A model generated the notes under the pieces. It was not told the DNA's origin. It worked only from the letters and a program-made list of their open reading frames with translations, and made no database searches. A DNA stretch of 64,000 nucleotides, taken from Gammaproteobacteria bacterium. GTDB taxonomy: Bacteria > Pseudomonadota > Gammaproteobacteria > Steroidobacterales > Steroidobacteraceae. Shown here piece by piece: positions 56,017 through 64,000 of the stretch. The stretch's first letter is position 1; the number at the start of each line of letters is the position of its first letter. Where the stretch lies: contig CANGOP010000013.1 of the NCBI GenBank assembly GCA_947455595.1, positions 30,266 through 94,265 on the forward strand, read 5' to 3'. The translations under genes and the position numbers were made by a program.

Positions 56017-57051
56017 TCAGGCCAAGACCACGCCGTTCGATCCGGCACGGACTTCGCCAATGACGCTCGCCGTTTCGCCGCTTGCGCGCAGGTTGGCAAG
56101 CGCGGCATCGACGCTCTCTGGAGGTACACAGACCGTCATTCCGATGCCGCAATTGAACGTCCGGTGCATTTCCGTCTCATCGATAGCGGAAGTCGCCTGG
56201 AGCCATTCGAAGACGGCGGGCCGTTCCCAACCACTGCGGTGAAGGACGACCTCGAGCCCATCGGGGACGACGCGGGGGATATTGTCGAGCAGTCCACCGC
56301 CGGTGATGTGCGCAAGGCCGTGGACGGGTACTTCGCTCAACAATTTCAGCAGTGACTTCACGTAGATCCGCGTGGGTGCGAGTAATTGGTCATACAGAGG
56401 CCGACCACCGACTTGTGTCGTCTCATTTGCACCCGATAACGCGATGAGTCGTCTAATCAGGGAGTATCCGTTCGAATGGGGACCCGAGGAAGCGAGCCCG
56501 ATGAGAACGTCGCCGGCGCGGGTCGCGCTACCGTCAAGAATTTTATCCTCGTCTACGATGCCGACACAAAAACCGGCCAGGTCGTAATCATCCCCACTGT
56601 ACATGCCCGGCATCTCTGCCGTTTCACCGCCCACTAGGGCGCATCCCGCCTGTGCGCAACCCTCGGCAATCCCCGCAACGACCCGTTCGCCGATGCCGAC
56701 GTCAAGTTTTCCGGTGGCGTAGTAATCAAGGAAGAAGAGTGGCTCAGCGCCCTGGACAACCACGTCATTGACGCACATGGCGACGAGGTCAATACCGATG
56801 GTGTCGTGGCGGTGTGTATCAATCGCGAGGCGAAGCTTGGTGCCGACGCCATCGGTTCCGGAGACCAGTACCGGCTTGCGGTAGCGCTCAAGGGGAACGC
56901 GAACGAGCGCGCCGAATCCGCCGAGGCCGCCCATGACCTCAGGGCGCATTGTGCGTTTCACATGCGGCTTGATTCTCTCGACCAGTTCATCGCCTGCATC
57001 GATATCCACACCGGCATCGCGGTAGGTCACGGGGGTACGCTGTTCAGTCAT
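56017..57051 (-). CDS. purM: Phosphoribosylformylglycinamidine cyclo-ligase (AIR synthetase)
   Basis: ATP-dependent enzyme of 344 residues, fifth step of purine synthesis. Signatures are [60 protein letters not shown] and [14 protein letters not shown]. It heads the purM-purN-DUF3108 operon and is divergent from the DUF2066 gene, as in Pseudomonas. Confidence 0.97.
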   Translation of the reverse strand: MTEQRTPVTYRDAGVDIDAGDELVERIKPHVKRTMRPEVMGGLGGFGALVRVPLERYRKPVLVSGTDGVGTKLRLAIDTHRHDTIGIDLVAMCVNDVVVQGAEPLFFLDYYATGKLDVGIGERVVAGIAEGCAQAGCALVGGETAEMPGMYSGDDYDLAGFCVGIVDEDKILDGSATRAGDVLIGLASSGPHSNGYSLIRRLIALSGANETTQVGGRPLYDQLLAPTRIYVKSLLKLLSEVPVHGLAHITGGGLLDNIPRVVPDGLEVVLHRSGWERPAVFEWLQATSAIDETEMHRTFNCGIGMTVCVPPESVDAALANLRASGETASVIGEVRAGSNGVVLA

Positions 57052-57150
57052 GTCGCTCGCCGGTGTCAGGATTAGCTTGTGGTATTTTACATGGTCAGCC
57101 GAGCGCCCGCCCGTACGAGAGCATGGCGGGACGCCCAGAGCAGGAATGTC

Positions 57151-58095
57151 ATGCGAGACCGGTTAGCTGCCCTCTGTCTATTTGTCTGCCTCGGCATTGC
57201 TCCGGGCGGCATTAGCCATGCCGTGCCTGTCGAGGGGCTGTACGAGGCGACGGTTTCCGGGGACTCGACCGAGGCCGGACGTGCGCCGGCGGCGGCGGAG
57301 GCGCTGCGGCAGGTCGTTGTGCGGGTGACGGGCCGATCTACAGCGGCATCCGACCCGACGTTGCAAAGCCTCTACGCAGAGGCCTCACGGTTCGTCCAAA
57401 CGTTTCGGTCCGTAGCTCCCGGGCAGATTTCGGTCGCTTTTGACGCTGCTCTGGTGGAAACAGCCTTGGTGAAGGCCGGACAGCGACTCTGGGGACGTGA
57501 CCGACCGCAATTTTTGGTCATTTTGGACGGGTCCGTCGCCTTTCAGGCCAACGCCCGTCGGGATCTACAAGGCGTGGGTCTGGCACGCGGGATCCCCTGG
57601 GTCTTTGCTGACTCGCGGGTCGAGCCCCCGCCTGGGGTGCGAGATGGAAATCCGGAGGCGCTTCGGGGCGTCGGCAAGACCTTTGGAGCAGACGGCGTTC
57701 TCCTCCTGAAGCCCGGCAGTTCAGCGGCGACGGCCGTATGGACCGGCCCCGCTGGTGACGGCACGGCTTCGGGTGCAGCGGTTGAAATCGCGGATGGAAT
57801 CGCTGATCGCCTCGGGTCTGCGTTGGCGGTCAGTGCGACTGAGAGCGGCCGCCTGTGGGTCGTCGTACAGGGTGTCACGGATCTATCGTCCTACGTGGCC
57901 GCGCTTGCCCAAATCAATGATCTGCCGGCCGTCCGTAGCGTGGCCGTTGATGCTGTCACGGCCTCGACCCTCAAGTTGCGCGTGTCTGGCGTCAGCGACG
58001 CGGGCAACCTGCGTAAAGCAGCGCGTGATGCCGGGCACTTTGATGTGGACGAGGGTGGCAGTGTCCGGGAGATCGACTTGGTTTATCACCCATGA
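57151..58095 (+). CDS. DUF2066 domain-containing protein
   Basis: Exported protein of 314 residues with an N-terminal signal peptide ([20 protein letters not shown]). Signatures include [25 protein letters not shown] and FLVILDG near residue 150. I chose ATG 57151 because AGGA lies 5 bases upstream; earlier in-frame ATGs lack the signal-peptide context. Its stop overlaps the next ATG (ATGA). Function unknown; conserved beside purM and hda in gammaproteobacteria. Confidence 0.85.
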   Translation: MRDRLAALCLFVCLGIAPGGISHAVPVEGLYEATVSGDSTEAGRAPAAAEALRQVVVRVTGRSTAASDPTLQSLYAEASRFVQTFRSVAPGQISVAFDAALVETALVKAGQRLWGRDRPQFLVILDGSVAFQANARRDLQGVGLARGIPWVFADSRVEPPPGVRDGNPEALRGVGKTFGADGVLLLKPGSSAATAVWTGPAGDGTASGAAVEIADGIADRLGSALAVSATESGRLWVVVQGVTDLSSYVAALAQINDLPAVRSVAVDAVTASTLKLRVSGVSDAGNLRKAARDAGHFDVDEGGSVREIDLVYHP

Positions 58096-58649
58096 GGTGG
58101 TCTTGGCTGCCCAACGCGCTGAGTGTGGCGCGAATCTTGTTGGTTCCACCGAGTGTGCTCTCGTTATTAGCGGGCCGATTTGACGTGACTCTGGTGTGTT
58201 TCGGCTGTGCCGCGCTGTCCGACGGTCTGGACGGATGGTTGGCCAAGACGTTTGGTTGGACGAGCCGGCTTGGGAAAATTCTGGATCCGATTGCCGACAA
58301 GCTCTTGCTGGTCAGTCTTTATATGGCTCTTGCCGTATTGGGGCGAGTGCCGGTTTGGCTGATGGCGGCCGTGGTCTTGCGTGATGTCGTCATCGTGCTC
58401 GGCGCGATGGTCTATCGAGTCGTGATCGGCTACATCGAGGGCCATCCAACGGCTGTCAGTAAACTGAACACCCTCGTGCAACTCGTGTTCGTGTTATTGG
58501 TGATCGTACGTGCCCAGTGGCCGCAACTGCCCGCAAGTCTCATCGTATGGCTTGGCGCTATCGTTTTTGTCACGACCATGATCAGCGGGTTGGACTACGT
58601 GCTCACCTATGCTCGTGAGGCGATTCGCGCCCGCCGCGTGAGCCACTGA
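58092..58649 (+). CDS. CDP-alcohol phosphatidyltransferase family protein (PgsA-like)
   Basis: Inner-membrane protein of 185 residues. The CDP-alcohol phosphotransferase motif spans DGLDGWLAK to GKILDPIADK at about 53-75, with all four catalytic Asp residues. Start LPNALSVARILLVPP is typical of phosphatidylglycerophosphate or cardiolipin synthases. Four or five further hydrophobic helices are visible. It lies between DUF2066 and hda with overlaps at both ends (ATGA; TGATG-type), so it is co-translated. The exact alcohol acceptor is unclear. Confidence 0.86.
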   Translation: MRWSWLPNALSVARILLVPPSVLSLLAGRFDVTLVCFGCAALSDGLDGWLAKTFGWTSRLGKILDPIADKLLLVSLYMALAVLGRVPVWLMAAVVLRDVVIVLGAMVYRVVIGYIEGHPTAVSKLNTLVQLVFVLLVIVRAQWPQLPASLIVWLGAIVFVTTMISGLDYVLTYAREAIRARRVSH

Positions 58650-59347
58650 TGGAGCAGCTGGCGCTTCTCGGTGTGCGACTCAGAGCCGCAGCCACGTTCG
58701 AACAGTTCGAGGCGGGCCCCAATGCGGCGGTTGTGGCTGCGTGCGAAGCGCGGGCCAAAGAAGTTGGGTTGGCGCCGGCCTTTATCTGGGGTGTCGGTCG
58801 GAGTGGTCGGACTCACTTGCTACAAGCGATTTGTGCCCGCGCTACCCTGTCGGGCCGCCATGTGGCTTATCTGCCTCTTGGGGAGTCGTGGTGTCAGCCC
58901 GACATGCTCCTCGGATTGGAAAAGTTGGATGTCGTCTGTTTGGATGACGTAGACGCCCGTGTCGATGATCCTGTGTGGGCTCGTGCGCTATTCAATCTGT
59001 ACAACGATTTGTTGGAGGTGAATGGCAACCTCGTGATGACCGCAGGGTGCGCCCCGGCCGGCCTGATGGTCGCACTGCCGGATCTCGCTTCGCGTCTGGC
59101 AGCTTGCCTAATCTTGCAAGTTCGTATGTTGGATGACGAAGCTCAAGGCCGAGCCCTACAGATGAGAGCGAGCGCGCTCGGTATTGAATTGCCGTTGGAT
59201 GTCTTCGCTTATCTCTATCACCGCTTGCCCCGTGATCTCGGCGCGCTCTTGGATGCCTTAGATCGGCTTGATGCGGCCTCGCTCTCGCATCAACGGCGTC
59301 TGACGGTACCATTCGTCAGGTCAGTACTCAGTCTGTCGGACGACTGA
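58649..59347 (+). CDS. hda: DnaA regulatory inactivator Hda
   Basis: AAA+ DnaA-homologous protein of 232 residues that, with the beta clamp, stimulates DnaA-ATP hydrolysis and limits initiation. The N-terminal clamp-binding motif is QLALLGVRL and the next block TFEQFEAGPN matches Hda/DnaA domain III. The P-loop region GVGRSGRTHLLQAI lacks a canonical GKT, as in other Hda proteins. Walker B CLDDVDA and sensor LASRLAACLILQV follow. Its 3' end overlaps the convergent DUF2069 gene by 20 bases. Confidence 0.9.
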   Translation: MEQLALLGVRLRAAATFEQFEAGPNAAVVAACEARAKEVGLAPAFIWGVGRSGRTHLLQAICARATLSGRHVAYLPLGESWCQPDMLLGLEKLDVVCLDDVDARVDDPVWARALFNLYNDLLEVNGNLVMTAGCAPAGLMVALPDLASRLAACLILQVRMLDDEAQGRALQMRASALGIELPLDVFAYLYHRLPRDLGALLDALDRLDAASLSHQRRLTVPFVRSVLSLSDD

Positions 59348-59663
59348 GCCGCAGGTGGGCGATAGCGACAACAAAGAGCGCAAACGCCAGTAGCACCTGA
59401 CCCGCCGCAAGTAATCTCGCGCCAGGATTGGCCAGCATCTCCATGAGTCCATATGCCAAATAGGGCGACGTGAGGAGGATTGCCCACAAAGTGCTGCGCC
59501 GATCACCTCTGGCGAGGCGAGGCAGTAACAGTAGCCAAGGGCAGGCGCCCAAGACCAAAAGCAGTGCTGCCGTTGCAGGGCGATAGCGCAGAAAGGCCCA
59601 CGCCGCCAGTTCTAGCACGAGCAGCGCGGTGACCGCTGCCAGCGCCCGAGCGGAACGGCTCAT
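59328..59663 (-). CDS. DUF2069 family membrane protein
   Basis: Inner-membrane protein of 111 residues with four hydrophobic helices and the DUF2069-like SPYLAYGLMEMLANP near the third. It lies directly after wrbA (4-bp overlap), the usual wrbA/DUF2069 arrangement. Function unknown. Confidence 0.82.
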   Translation of the reverse strand: MSRSARALAAVTALLVLELAAWAFLRYRPATAALLLVLGACPWLLLLPRLARGDRRSTLWAILLTSPYLAYGLMEMLANPGARLLAAGQVLLAFALFVVAIAHLRLSRPTD

Positions 59664-60259
59664 ACGCGCGGCTCCCCGGTGAGTCTTACGGCGGCCGTTG
59701 CGATCCGTCGGCCCAGTACCTGTGCCAAGTGGCGCTCATCCTCTCCCAAGGCTGGTCCATCACCCGAAGCCACGGCGCCCGCGCCGTAGGGGGCGCCGCC
59801 ACGCGCTCGCGACAGGGCCGCCTCTGTAAAGGGTATACCCACCAAGAGCATGCCGTGATGGAGCAGTGGCAACATCATGGAGAGGAGCGTCGCCTCGTGT
59901 CCGCCATGCGGGGTGCTGGTGGAAGTAAAGACGCCAGCGGGTCGCCCCACGAGTGCGCCGCTCGCCCAGGATGCGCTGGTGCCATCCAAGAAGTACTTCA
60001 TGGGGGCAGCCATGTTGCCGAACCGCGTCGGACTGCCCAGCGCTAGGCCATCCGCCGCCGACCATTCAGCCGCCGTGACATAGGGCGGACCATCGGTAGG
60101 CACCGCCGACAAGGGTGGTTGGACGGCCGACGTAACCGGCGGCACCGTGCGTAACATCGCGCTGGCGCCGGCTACGCTCTCGACCCCGCGACACACATGG
60201 CGTGCCAATTCCAGCGTGGCGCCGTTTCGGGAGTAGTAGAGAACGAGAACAGTAGCCAT
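59660..60259 (-). CDS. wrbA: NAD(P)H:quinone oxidoreductase, WrbA type
   Basis: Flavodoxin-fold FMN enzyme of 199 residues that reduces quinones by two electrons. FMN phosphate loop YYSRNGATLELA at about 8-19, GSPTRFGNMAAPMKYFLDGT near 75-94, and TSTSTPHGGHEATLLS near 112-127 are WrbA hallmarks. AAGGA lies 7 bases before the ATG. DUF2069 follows. Confidence 0.94.
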   Translation of the reverse strand: MATVLVLYYSRNGATLELARHVCRGVESVAGASAMLRTVPPVTSAVQPPLSAVPTDGPPYVTAAEWSAADGLALGSPTRFGNMAAPMKYFLDGTSASWASGALVGRPAGVFTSTSTPHGGHEATLLSMMLPLLHHGMLLVGIPFTEAALSRARGGAPYGAGAVASGDGPALGEDERHLAQVLGRRIATAAVRLTGEPRV

Positions 60260-60314
60260 GGCGATTCCTTTGAATTGACGCGCGGCCCCGGACGTTGGAA
60301 CCGCGGTACCCGAG

Positions 60315-62024
60315 TTACTGTCCGATCCGTCCTTTTAAGAACGCAAGGGCATCAACCAGCGGCATATCTTCGTTCGCCTCAGCGCGGCGGTGACGATATT
60401 CCAAAATGCCAGCATCGAGTCCGCGTTCCCCGATGACGACACGGTGGGGGATACCGAAAAGTTCAGCATCTGTGAACTTCACGCCTGGCCGAGCATCTCG
60501 ATCATCCAGTAGCACATCGATACCCGCAGCGTTCAATTGGGCATAGAGGGCATCCGTCGTCTCGCGAACGCGGTCCGATTTTTGATAGTTCATCGGCACC
60601 AGGACAACATTGAATGGCGCAATGGGCTCCGGCCAAGCGATGCCTCGTTCGTCATGGTTCTGCTCAATCGCCGCAGCAACGACGCGCGTGACGCCAATGC
60701 CATAGCAACCCATGAGCATCGCGACGCTTTGGCCATTGGTGTCGAGCACGGTGGCACCGAGCGCTTCACTGTATTTGTTGCCGAGTTTGAAGACGTGGCC
60801 GACTTCAATGCCTCGCGCGATGGACAGAGTGCCCATGCCCGATGGACTCGGATCACCTTCGACCACGTTGCGCAGATCGGCGACCTCGGGTTCCGGCAAA
60901 TCCCGTCCCCAATTGACGCCGACCAAATGGGCGTCACGGGCATTCGCGCCGCAGACGAAGTCGGCCATCATCATGGCCGATCGGTCAGCAATGATTTTGC
61001 AGGGCAAATTAACCGGTCCGATGTATCCAATTTCTGAACCCAACGCCTCGATGATTTTCTCAGCCGAGGCCATGCGCAGCGGGCTGGCCACTGTCGGCAG
61101 ATTCTGCGCCTTAATGGCGTTCAATTCGTGGTCGCCGCGCACCACGAGCGCGACAACGCCACCATCGGCGCCATCCACGACCAGCGTTTTCAGGGTGCGA
61201 TTAGCTTCTACGCCGAGCATCGCACAGAGGTCAGCAATCGTCTTGGCACCCGGGGTGGGAACCTCCTTGAGAGCCTCCGTGGACGCTGGGCGCTGCCCGA
61301 CCGGCGCCAGAGCCTCGGCCTTTTCGATGTTGGCGGCGTAATCGTCACCGTCTGAAAAAGCGATTGCATCCTCACCGGACGCCGCGAGGACGTGGAACTC
61401 TTGAGATCCGGTGCCGCCAATAGCGCCAGGGTCCGCGAGTACGGCGCGGAACTTGAGGCCCATACGCGTGAAGATACGCGTGTAGGCGTCGTACATGAGC
61501 TTGTAGCCCTCGTCGAGCGATTCGGAATCCATGTGAAAGCTGTAAGCATCTTTCATCAAGAATTCGCGCGCCCGCATCACGCCGAAACGAGGGCGGATTT
61601 CATCGCGAAACTTGAGTTGGATCTGGTAGAAATTGACCGGCAGCTGGCGGTAGCTCTTAAGCTCCCGACGTGCCAGATCCGTGATGACTTCTTCATGCGT
61701 GGGGCCGTAGACGAATCCCCGGTCGTGTCGATCTTTCAGGCGAAGCAATTCCGGCCCGAATTGCTCCCAGCGGCCGGACTCCTGCCACAACTCAGCGGGC
61801 TGAATGGTCGGCATGAGCAGTTCGAGGGCGCCGGCGCGGTTCATCTCTTCCCGAATGATGTTCTCAACCTTGCGCAGGACCCGAAGACCCATCGGTAGCC
61901 ATGTGTAAAGGCCGGCCGCGACTCGGCGGATCAGGCCTGCACGCAGCATGAGCTGGTGACTGACGACCTCCGCTTCGGCGGGGACTTCTTTCATGTTCGG
62001 CAGCGGATAGGTGGACAGACGCAT
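60315..62024 (-). CDS. proS: Prolyl-tRNA synthetase
   Basis: Class II synthetase of 569 residues (E. coli 572), the bacterial type with an inserted editing domain (about 230-400; contains KTLVVDG and [11 protein letters not shown]). Motif 1 region near [13 protein letters not shown], motif 2 [27 protein letters not shown] (FRDEIRPR) and motif 3 [17 protein letters not shown] 62024 ([15 protein letters not shown]) fits the family; a frame open to 62276 would add 84 unrelated residues across the pssA promoter. Confidence 0.96.
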   Translation of the reverse strand: MRLSTYPLPNMKEVPAEAEVVSHQLMLRAGLIRRVAAGLYTWLPMGLRVLRKVENIIREEMNRAGALELLMPTIQPAELWQESGRWEQFGPELLRLKDRHDRGFVYGPTHEEVITDLARRELKSYRQLPVNFYQIQLKFRDEIRPRFGVMRAREFLMKDAYSFHMDSESLDEGYKLMYDAYTRIFTRMGLKFRAVLADPGAIGGTGSQEFHVLAASGEDAIAFSDGDDYAANIEKAEALAPVGQRPASTEALKEVPTPGAKTIADLCAMLGVEANRTLKTLVVDGADGGVVALVVRGDHELNAIKAQNLPTVASPLRMASAEKIIEALGSEIGYIGPVNLPCKIIADRSAMMMADFVCGANARDAHLVGVNWGRDLPEPEVADLRNVVEGDPSPSGMGTLSIARGIEVGHVFKLGNKYSEALGATVLDTNGQSVAMLMGCYGIGVTRVVAAAIEQNHDERGIAWPEPIAPFNVVLVPMNYQKSDRVRETTDALYAQLNAAGIDVLLDDRDARPGVKFTDAELFGIPHRVVIGERGLDAGILEYRHRRAEANEDMPLVDALAFLKGRIGQ

Positions 62025-62099
62025 GGAGCGGGGCCTCGGGCAGAGCAGGGACAAACAACTGCGTATATTAACAGGACAGGCCCCTAGGGCTCTTGGCGG

Positions 62100-62128
62100 T
62101 TGTTGGGGCGACGTCGGGGCCCTATGAT
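62100..62128 (+). promoter_or_regulatory. sigma-70 promoter of pssA
   Basis: TTGTTG (62100-62105), a 17-bp spacer and TATGAT (62123-62128). The predicted start point, 7 bases after the -10 box, coincides with the pssA ATG at 62135, so the mRNA may be leaderless. Confidence 0.5.
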
Positions 62129-62134
62129 CAGCGC

Positions 62135-62914
62135 ATGGCAGACCAGAACCCCACTGTAGGCCGCCCGGTTCGCCGCGGCGTTTTTTTGCTCCCCAACCTG
62201 TTAACCACGGGAACCCTGTTCTCGGGTTTCTATGCGATTGTTGCCGCCATTGACGGTAACTTTGAGCGCGCGCCAATCGCGATCTTTATCGCCATGATTT
62301 TTGATGGCCTAGACGGTCGTGTCGCGCGTTGGACGCGAACCGAATCCGCGTTCGGCAAGGAGTACGACAGCCTGTCCGATCTGGTCGCATTTGGGTTGGC
62401 ACCCGCCCTTGTGGTGTATCAGTGGGGCGTCGCTAAGCTCTTGGAATACAACCTGGTTTGGGGGCGTATTGGCTGGCTCGTCACGTTCTTCTATGCGGCC
62501 TCGACCGCTTTCCGACTTGCGCGCTTCAATACGCGTACCGCGGTCGTTGATAAGCGCTTCTTCGAGGGTCTGCCGTCGCCATCCGGTGCTGCCGTCGTGG
62601 CCGGCTTTATTTGGTGTGCACACACCTTTTCGTTTAGCGGCTTGCCTGCCCTTGTGGCGGCGTTTGGCGTGACTGCCCTGATTGCCGTCTTCATGACGAG
62701 CCGGTTCTACTATTCCAGCTTCAAGAGCGTCAAACTCACGGGCCGCGTCAAAGCGACCTACGCGATTTTGGTGCCGTTATTTTTCGTCGTCATCGCTTTG
62801 CACCCACAGTTGGTCTTATTGGTCATGTCCGGAGGATTTGCGTTGTCGGGTCCGGCCGTGGCGGTCTGGCGTAAGTTACGCCGACGGCCGATAGAGGGTG
62901 TGGGAACGCCCTGA
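62135..62914 (+). CDS. pssA: CDP-diacylglycerol-serine O-phosphatidyltransferase
   Basis: Inner-membrane enzyme of 259 residues making phosphatidylserine, the precursor of phosphatidylethanolamine. [16 protein letters not shown] precedes the CDP-alcohol motif DGLDGRVAR to [11 protein letters not shown] at about 66-92. Further segments [20 protein letters not shown] and seven or so membrane helices match the type II (Bacillus-like) PssA. ATG 62135 is chosen over a frame open from 62093, which covers the promoter. Its stop overlaps the next start (TGATG). Confidence 0.93.
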   Translation: MADQNPTVGRPVRRGVFLLPNLLTTGTLFSGFYAIVAAIDGNFERAPIAIFIAMIFDGLDGRVARWTRTESAFGKEYDSLSDLVAFGLAPALVVYQWGVAKLLEYNLVWGRIGWLVTFFYAASTAFRLARFNTRTAVVDKRFFEGLPSPSGAAVVAGFIWCAHTFSFSGLPALVAAFGVTALIAVFMTSRFYYSSFKSVKLTGRVKATYAILVPLFFVVIALHPQLVLLVMSGGFALSGPAVAVWRKLRRRPIEGVGTP

Positions 62915-63738
62915 TGGACGCTCGCCGGGCTGCTTTGCTCGACGCTATGGGGGTGCCACGATATGTGAGTCGTGGTGAGGCCTCCGAGCAGTTGGACTCT
63001 GTGCAAGCCGTTGAGGCCGTCGAGTCTGTCCGACGGCCCAGAGCAGAAAACGCTAAACCAACGGGGGCTCCGACGCCAACCGTGCCGACACCGCGCCCCG
63101 TGCGCCAAAAGTCCGCTGAGATCCCGGTGAAGCCCGCGCCGGAGACAATAAACGCGCCGGTGCCAGACCGGGCGGGGCTCGGTTGGACGGAATTGCAGGG
63201 CGTGGTTGGATCGTGCCGGCTGTGTACGCTGTGCGAAACCCGGACCCAGACTGTTTTCGGTGTGGGTGATCGACAGGCTTCGTGGATGATCGTTGGCGAG
63301 GCGCCGGGCGCTGACGAGGATCGCCAGGGTGAGCCTTTCGTTGGTCGGGCGGGGCAGTTGTTGAATGCGATGCTGGACGCTGTCGGGCATCCTCGGGCGA
63401 CGGTGTATATCGCGAACGTCCTGAAGTGTCGGCCTCCGGCTAATCGGGACCCGTTACCAGAGGAAGTCCGGCAGTGTCTTCCGAATCTGCACCGACAGAT
63501 TGAACTCGTCGCGCCAAAGCTTATTTTGTGCGTTGGGCGAGTAGCGGCGCAGAACTTACTCGGAGTCGATGCTCCGCTGGCGCAGTTACGAGGCAAGGCC
63601 CACCACGTGGGTCTCGCCCAACATCCGGTGGTGGTCACCTACCACCCGGCCTATTTGTTGCGCTCGCCAGGTGAGAAGCGAAAGGCTTGGGCGGATCTTA
63701 AATTTGCGTTGGAGGTGGCGAATGGCCGCCGCGCCTGA
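62914..63738 (+). CDS. Uracil-DNA glycosylase family 4 (Fe-S)
   Basis: Base-excision repair protein of 274 residues. The first 85 or so are a Pro/Ala/Thr-rich low-complexity extension. The catalytic domain follows: Fe-S cysteines in CRLCTLC, motif A GEAPGADED, motif GRAGQLLNAML, NVLKCRPPANRDP with another cluster Cys, and motif B-like VTYHPAYLLR. It is like type-4 UDGs and phage SPO1 polymerase-like proteins. Start overlaps the pssA stop; rimI overlaps its end. Confidence 0.92.
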   Translation: MDARRAALLDAMGVPRYVSRGEASEQLDSVQAVEAVESVRRPRAENAKPTGAPTPTVPTPRPVRQKSAEIPVKPAPETINAPVPDRAGLGWTELQGVVGSCRLCTLCETRTQTVFGVGDRQASWMIVGEAPGADEDRQGEPFVGRAGQLLNAMLDAVGHPRATVYIANVLKCRPPANRDPLPEEVRQCLPNLHRQIELVAPKLILCVGRVAAQNLLGVDAPLAQLRGKAHHVGLAQHPVVVTYHPAYLLRSPGEKRKAWADLKFALEVANGRRA

Positions 63739-64000
63739 ACTGGCAGGGTTGCGTGCTCTCAATCGTCGGATGACGGAAGATGACTTGGCTGAGGTCGCCG
63801 ACGTCGAGGCCGAGTCCTATATGTTCCCCTGGAATGCGGGGGTCTTCCGAGAATGCCTACGGGCTGGCTACTGCTGTCGCGTGCTCGACCACGACGGGGA
63901 AATTACCGGTTATGCGATCATGGCGAGTGGCACCGGTGAGGCGCATGTGCTCAATGTTTGTGTTCGTCCAGATCAGCGTGGGCAGAATGCAGGCCGAGCA
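63722..64000 (+). CDS. rimI: Ribosomal protein S18 alanine N-acetyltransferase, partial at window edge
   Basis: The first 93 codons of a GNAT protein cut by the window end. Translation begins MAAAPELAGLRALNRRMTED and includes the RimI-like ESYMFPWNAGVFRECLRAGY and the acetyl-CoA motif start HVLNVCVRPDQRGQNAG. It overlaps the UDG gene by 17 bases, an arrangement common in gammaproteobacteria. The C-terminal part lies beyond the window. Confidence 0.85.
   Translation, partial: MAAAPELAGLRALNRRMTEDDLAEVADVEAESYMFPWNAGVFRECLRAGYCCRVLDHDGEITGYAIMASGTGEAHVLNVCVRPDQRGQNAGRA

Overview
This window is a gene-dense stretch of roughly 58% G+C chromosome from a Gammaproteobacterium. It resembles the Xanthomonadales/Nevskiales/Pseudomonas side of that class. 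The evidence is gene order: ispB | rplU-rpmA-obgE | rpsT | murJ-ribF-ileS-lspA-ispH; pyrC-rnt next to grxD; aceE-aceF-lpd; nth-rnfB-metG ... mrp-dcd; purM-purN with DUF2066 and hda; wrbA-DUF2069, proS, pssA and rimI. No rRNA operon, CRISPR array, insertion sequence or prophage was seen. Two tRNA genes, Pro(CGG) and Thr(CGT), are present. No gene-free gap exceeds 300 bases.

Layout. 1-1.8 kb: LOG-family hydrolase, GNAT acetyltransferase and polysaccharide deacetylase, translationally coupled. 1.7-8.3 kb (minus strand): a tight five-gene accessory operon of EamA exporter, PLP trans-sulfuration enzyme, HyuA-like ATPase, Baeyer-Villiger/flavin monooxygenase and alpha/beta hydrolase. 8.4-18.8 kb: core genes for ribosomes, isoprenoids, peptidoglycan, flavin and isoleucyl-tRNA, with good promoters and terminators. 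18.9-26.1 kb: a secreted protein of unknown function, then an accessory lipid locus (P450, fatty acyl-AMP ligase with fused carrier domain and VanZ protein, divergent from a phosphopantetheinyl transferase and a DUF374 acyltransferase). 26.1-32 kb: zinc exporter, a PAS/GGDEF/EAL c-di-GMP protein, nadC, a PuuD-type membrane protein, DUF1289 and grxD. 32.2-41.7 kb: rnt, pyrC, an M17 aminopeptidase and the pyruvate dehydrogenase operon. 41.7-44.2 kb: a two-component system and a small secreted protein. 44.2-54.6 kb: nth-rnfB-metG, then a HEAT-repeat Ser/Thr kinase with two PilT-like ATPases, then mrp-dcd. 54.6-64 kb: purine, phospholipid, replication-control and DNA-repair genes, ending inside rimI.

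The most striking element is an in-frame mini-intein of 239 residues in dcd (dCTP deaminase). It is inserted exactly after the conserved KSTYAR active-site motif and keeps all the usual splicing residues, but it has only a degenerate trace of an HNH homing endonuclease. Other points worth attention are the lipid locus, whose divergent start codons share a single CATG; the HEAT-kinase/PilT/PilT cassette placed between metG and mrp, which are normally divergent neighbours; and three helically phased TTAA sites upstream of the response-regulator gene. Functions are inferred from motifs and family knowledge only; no database search was run.
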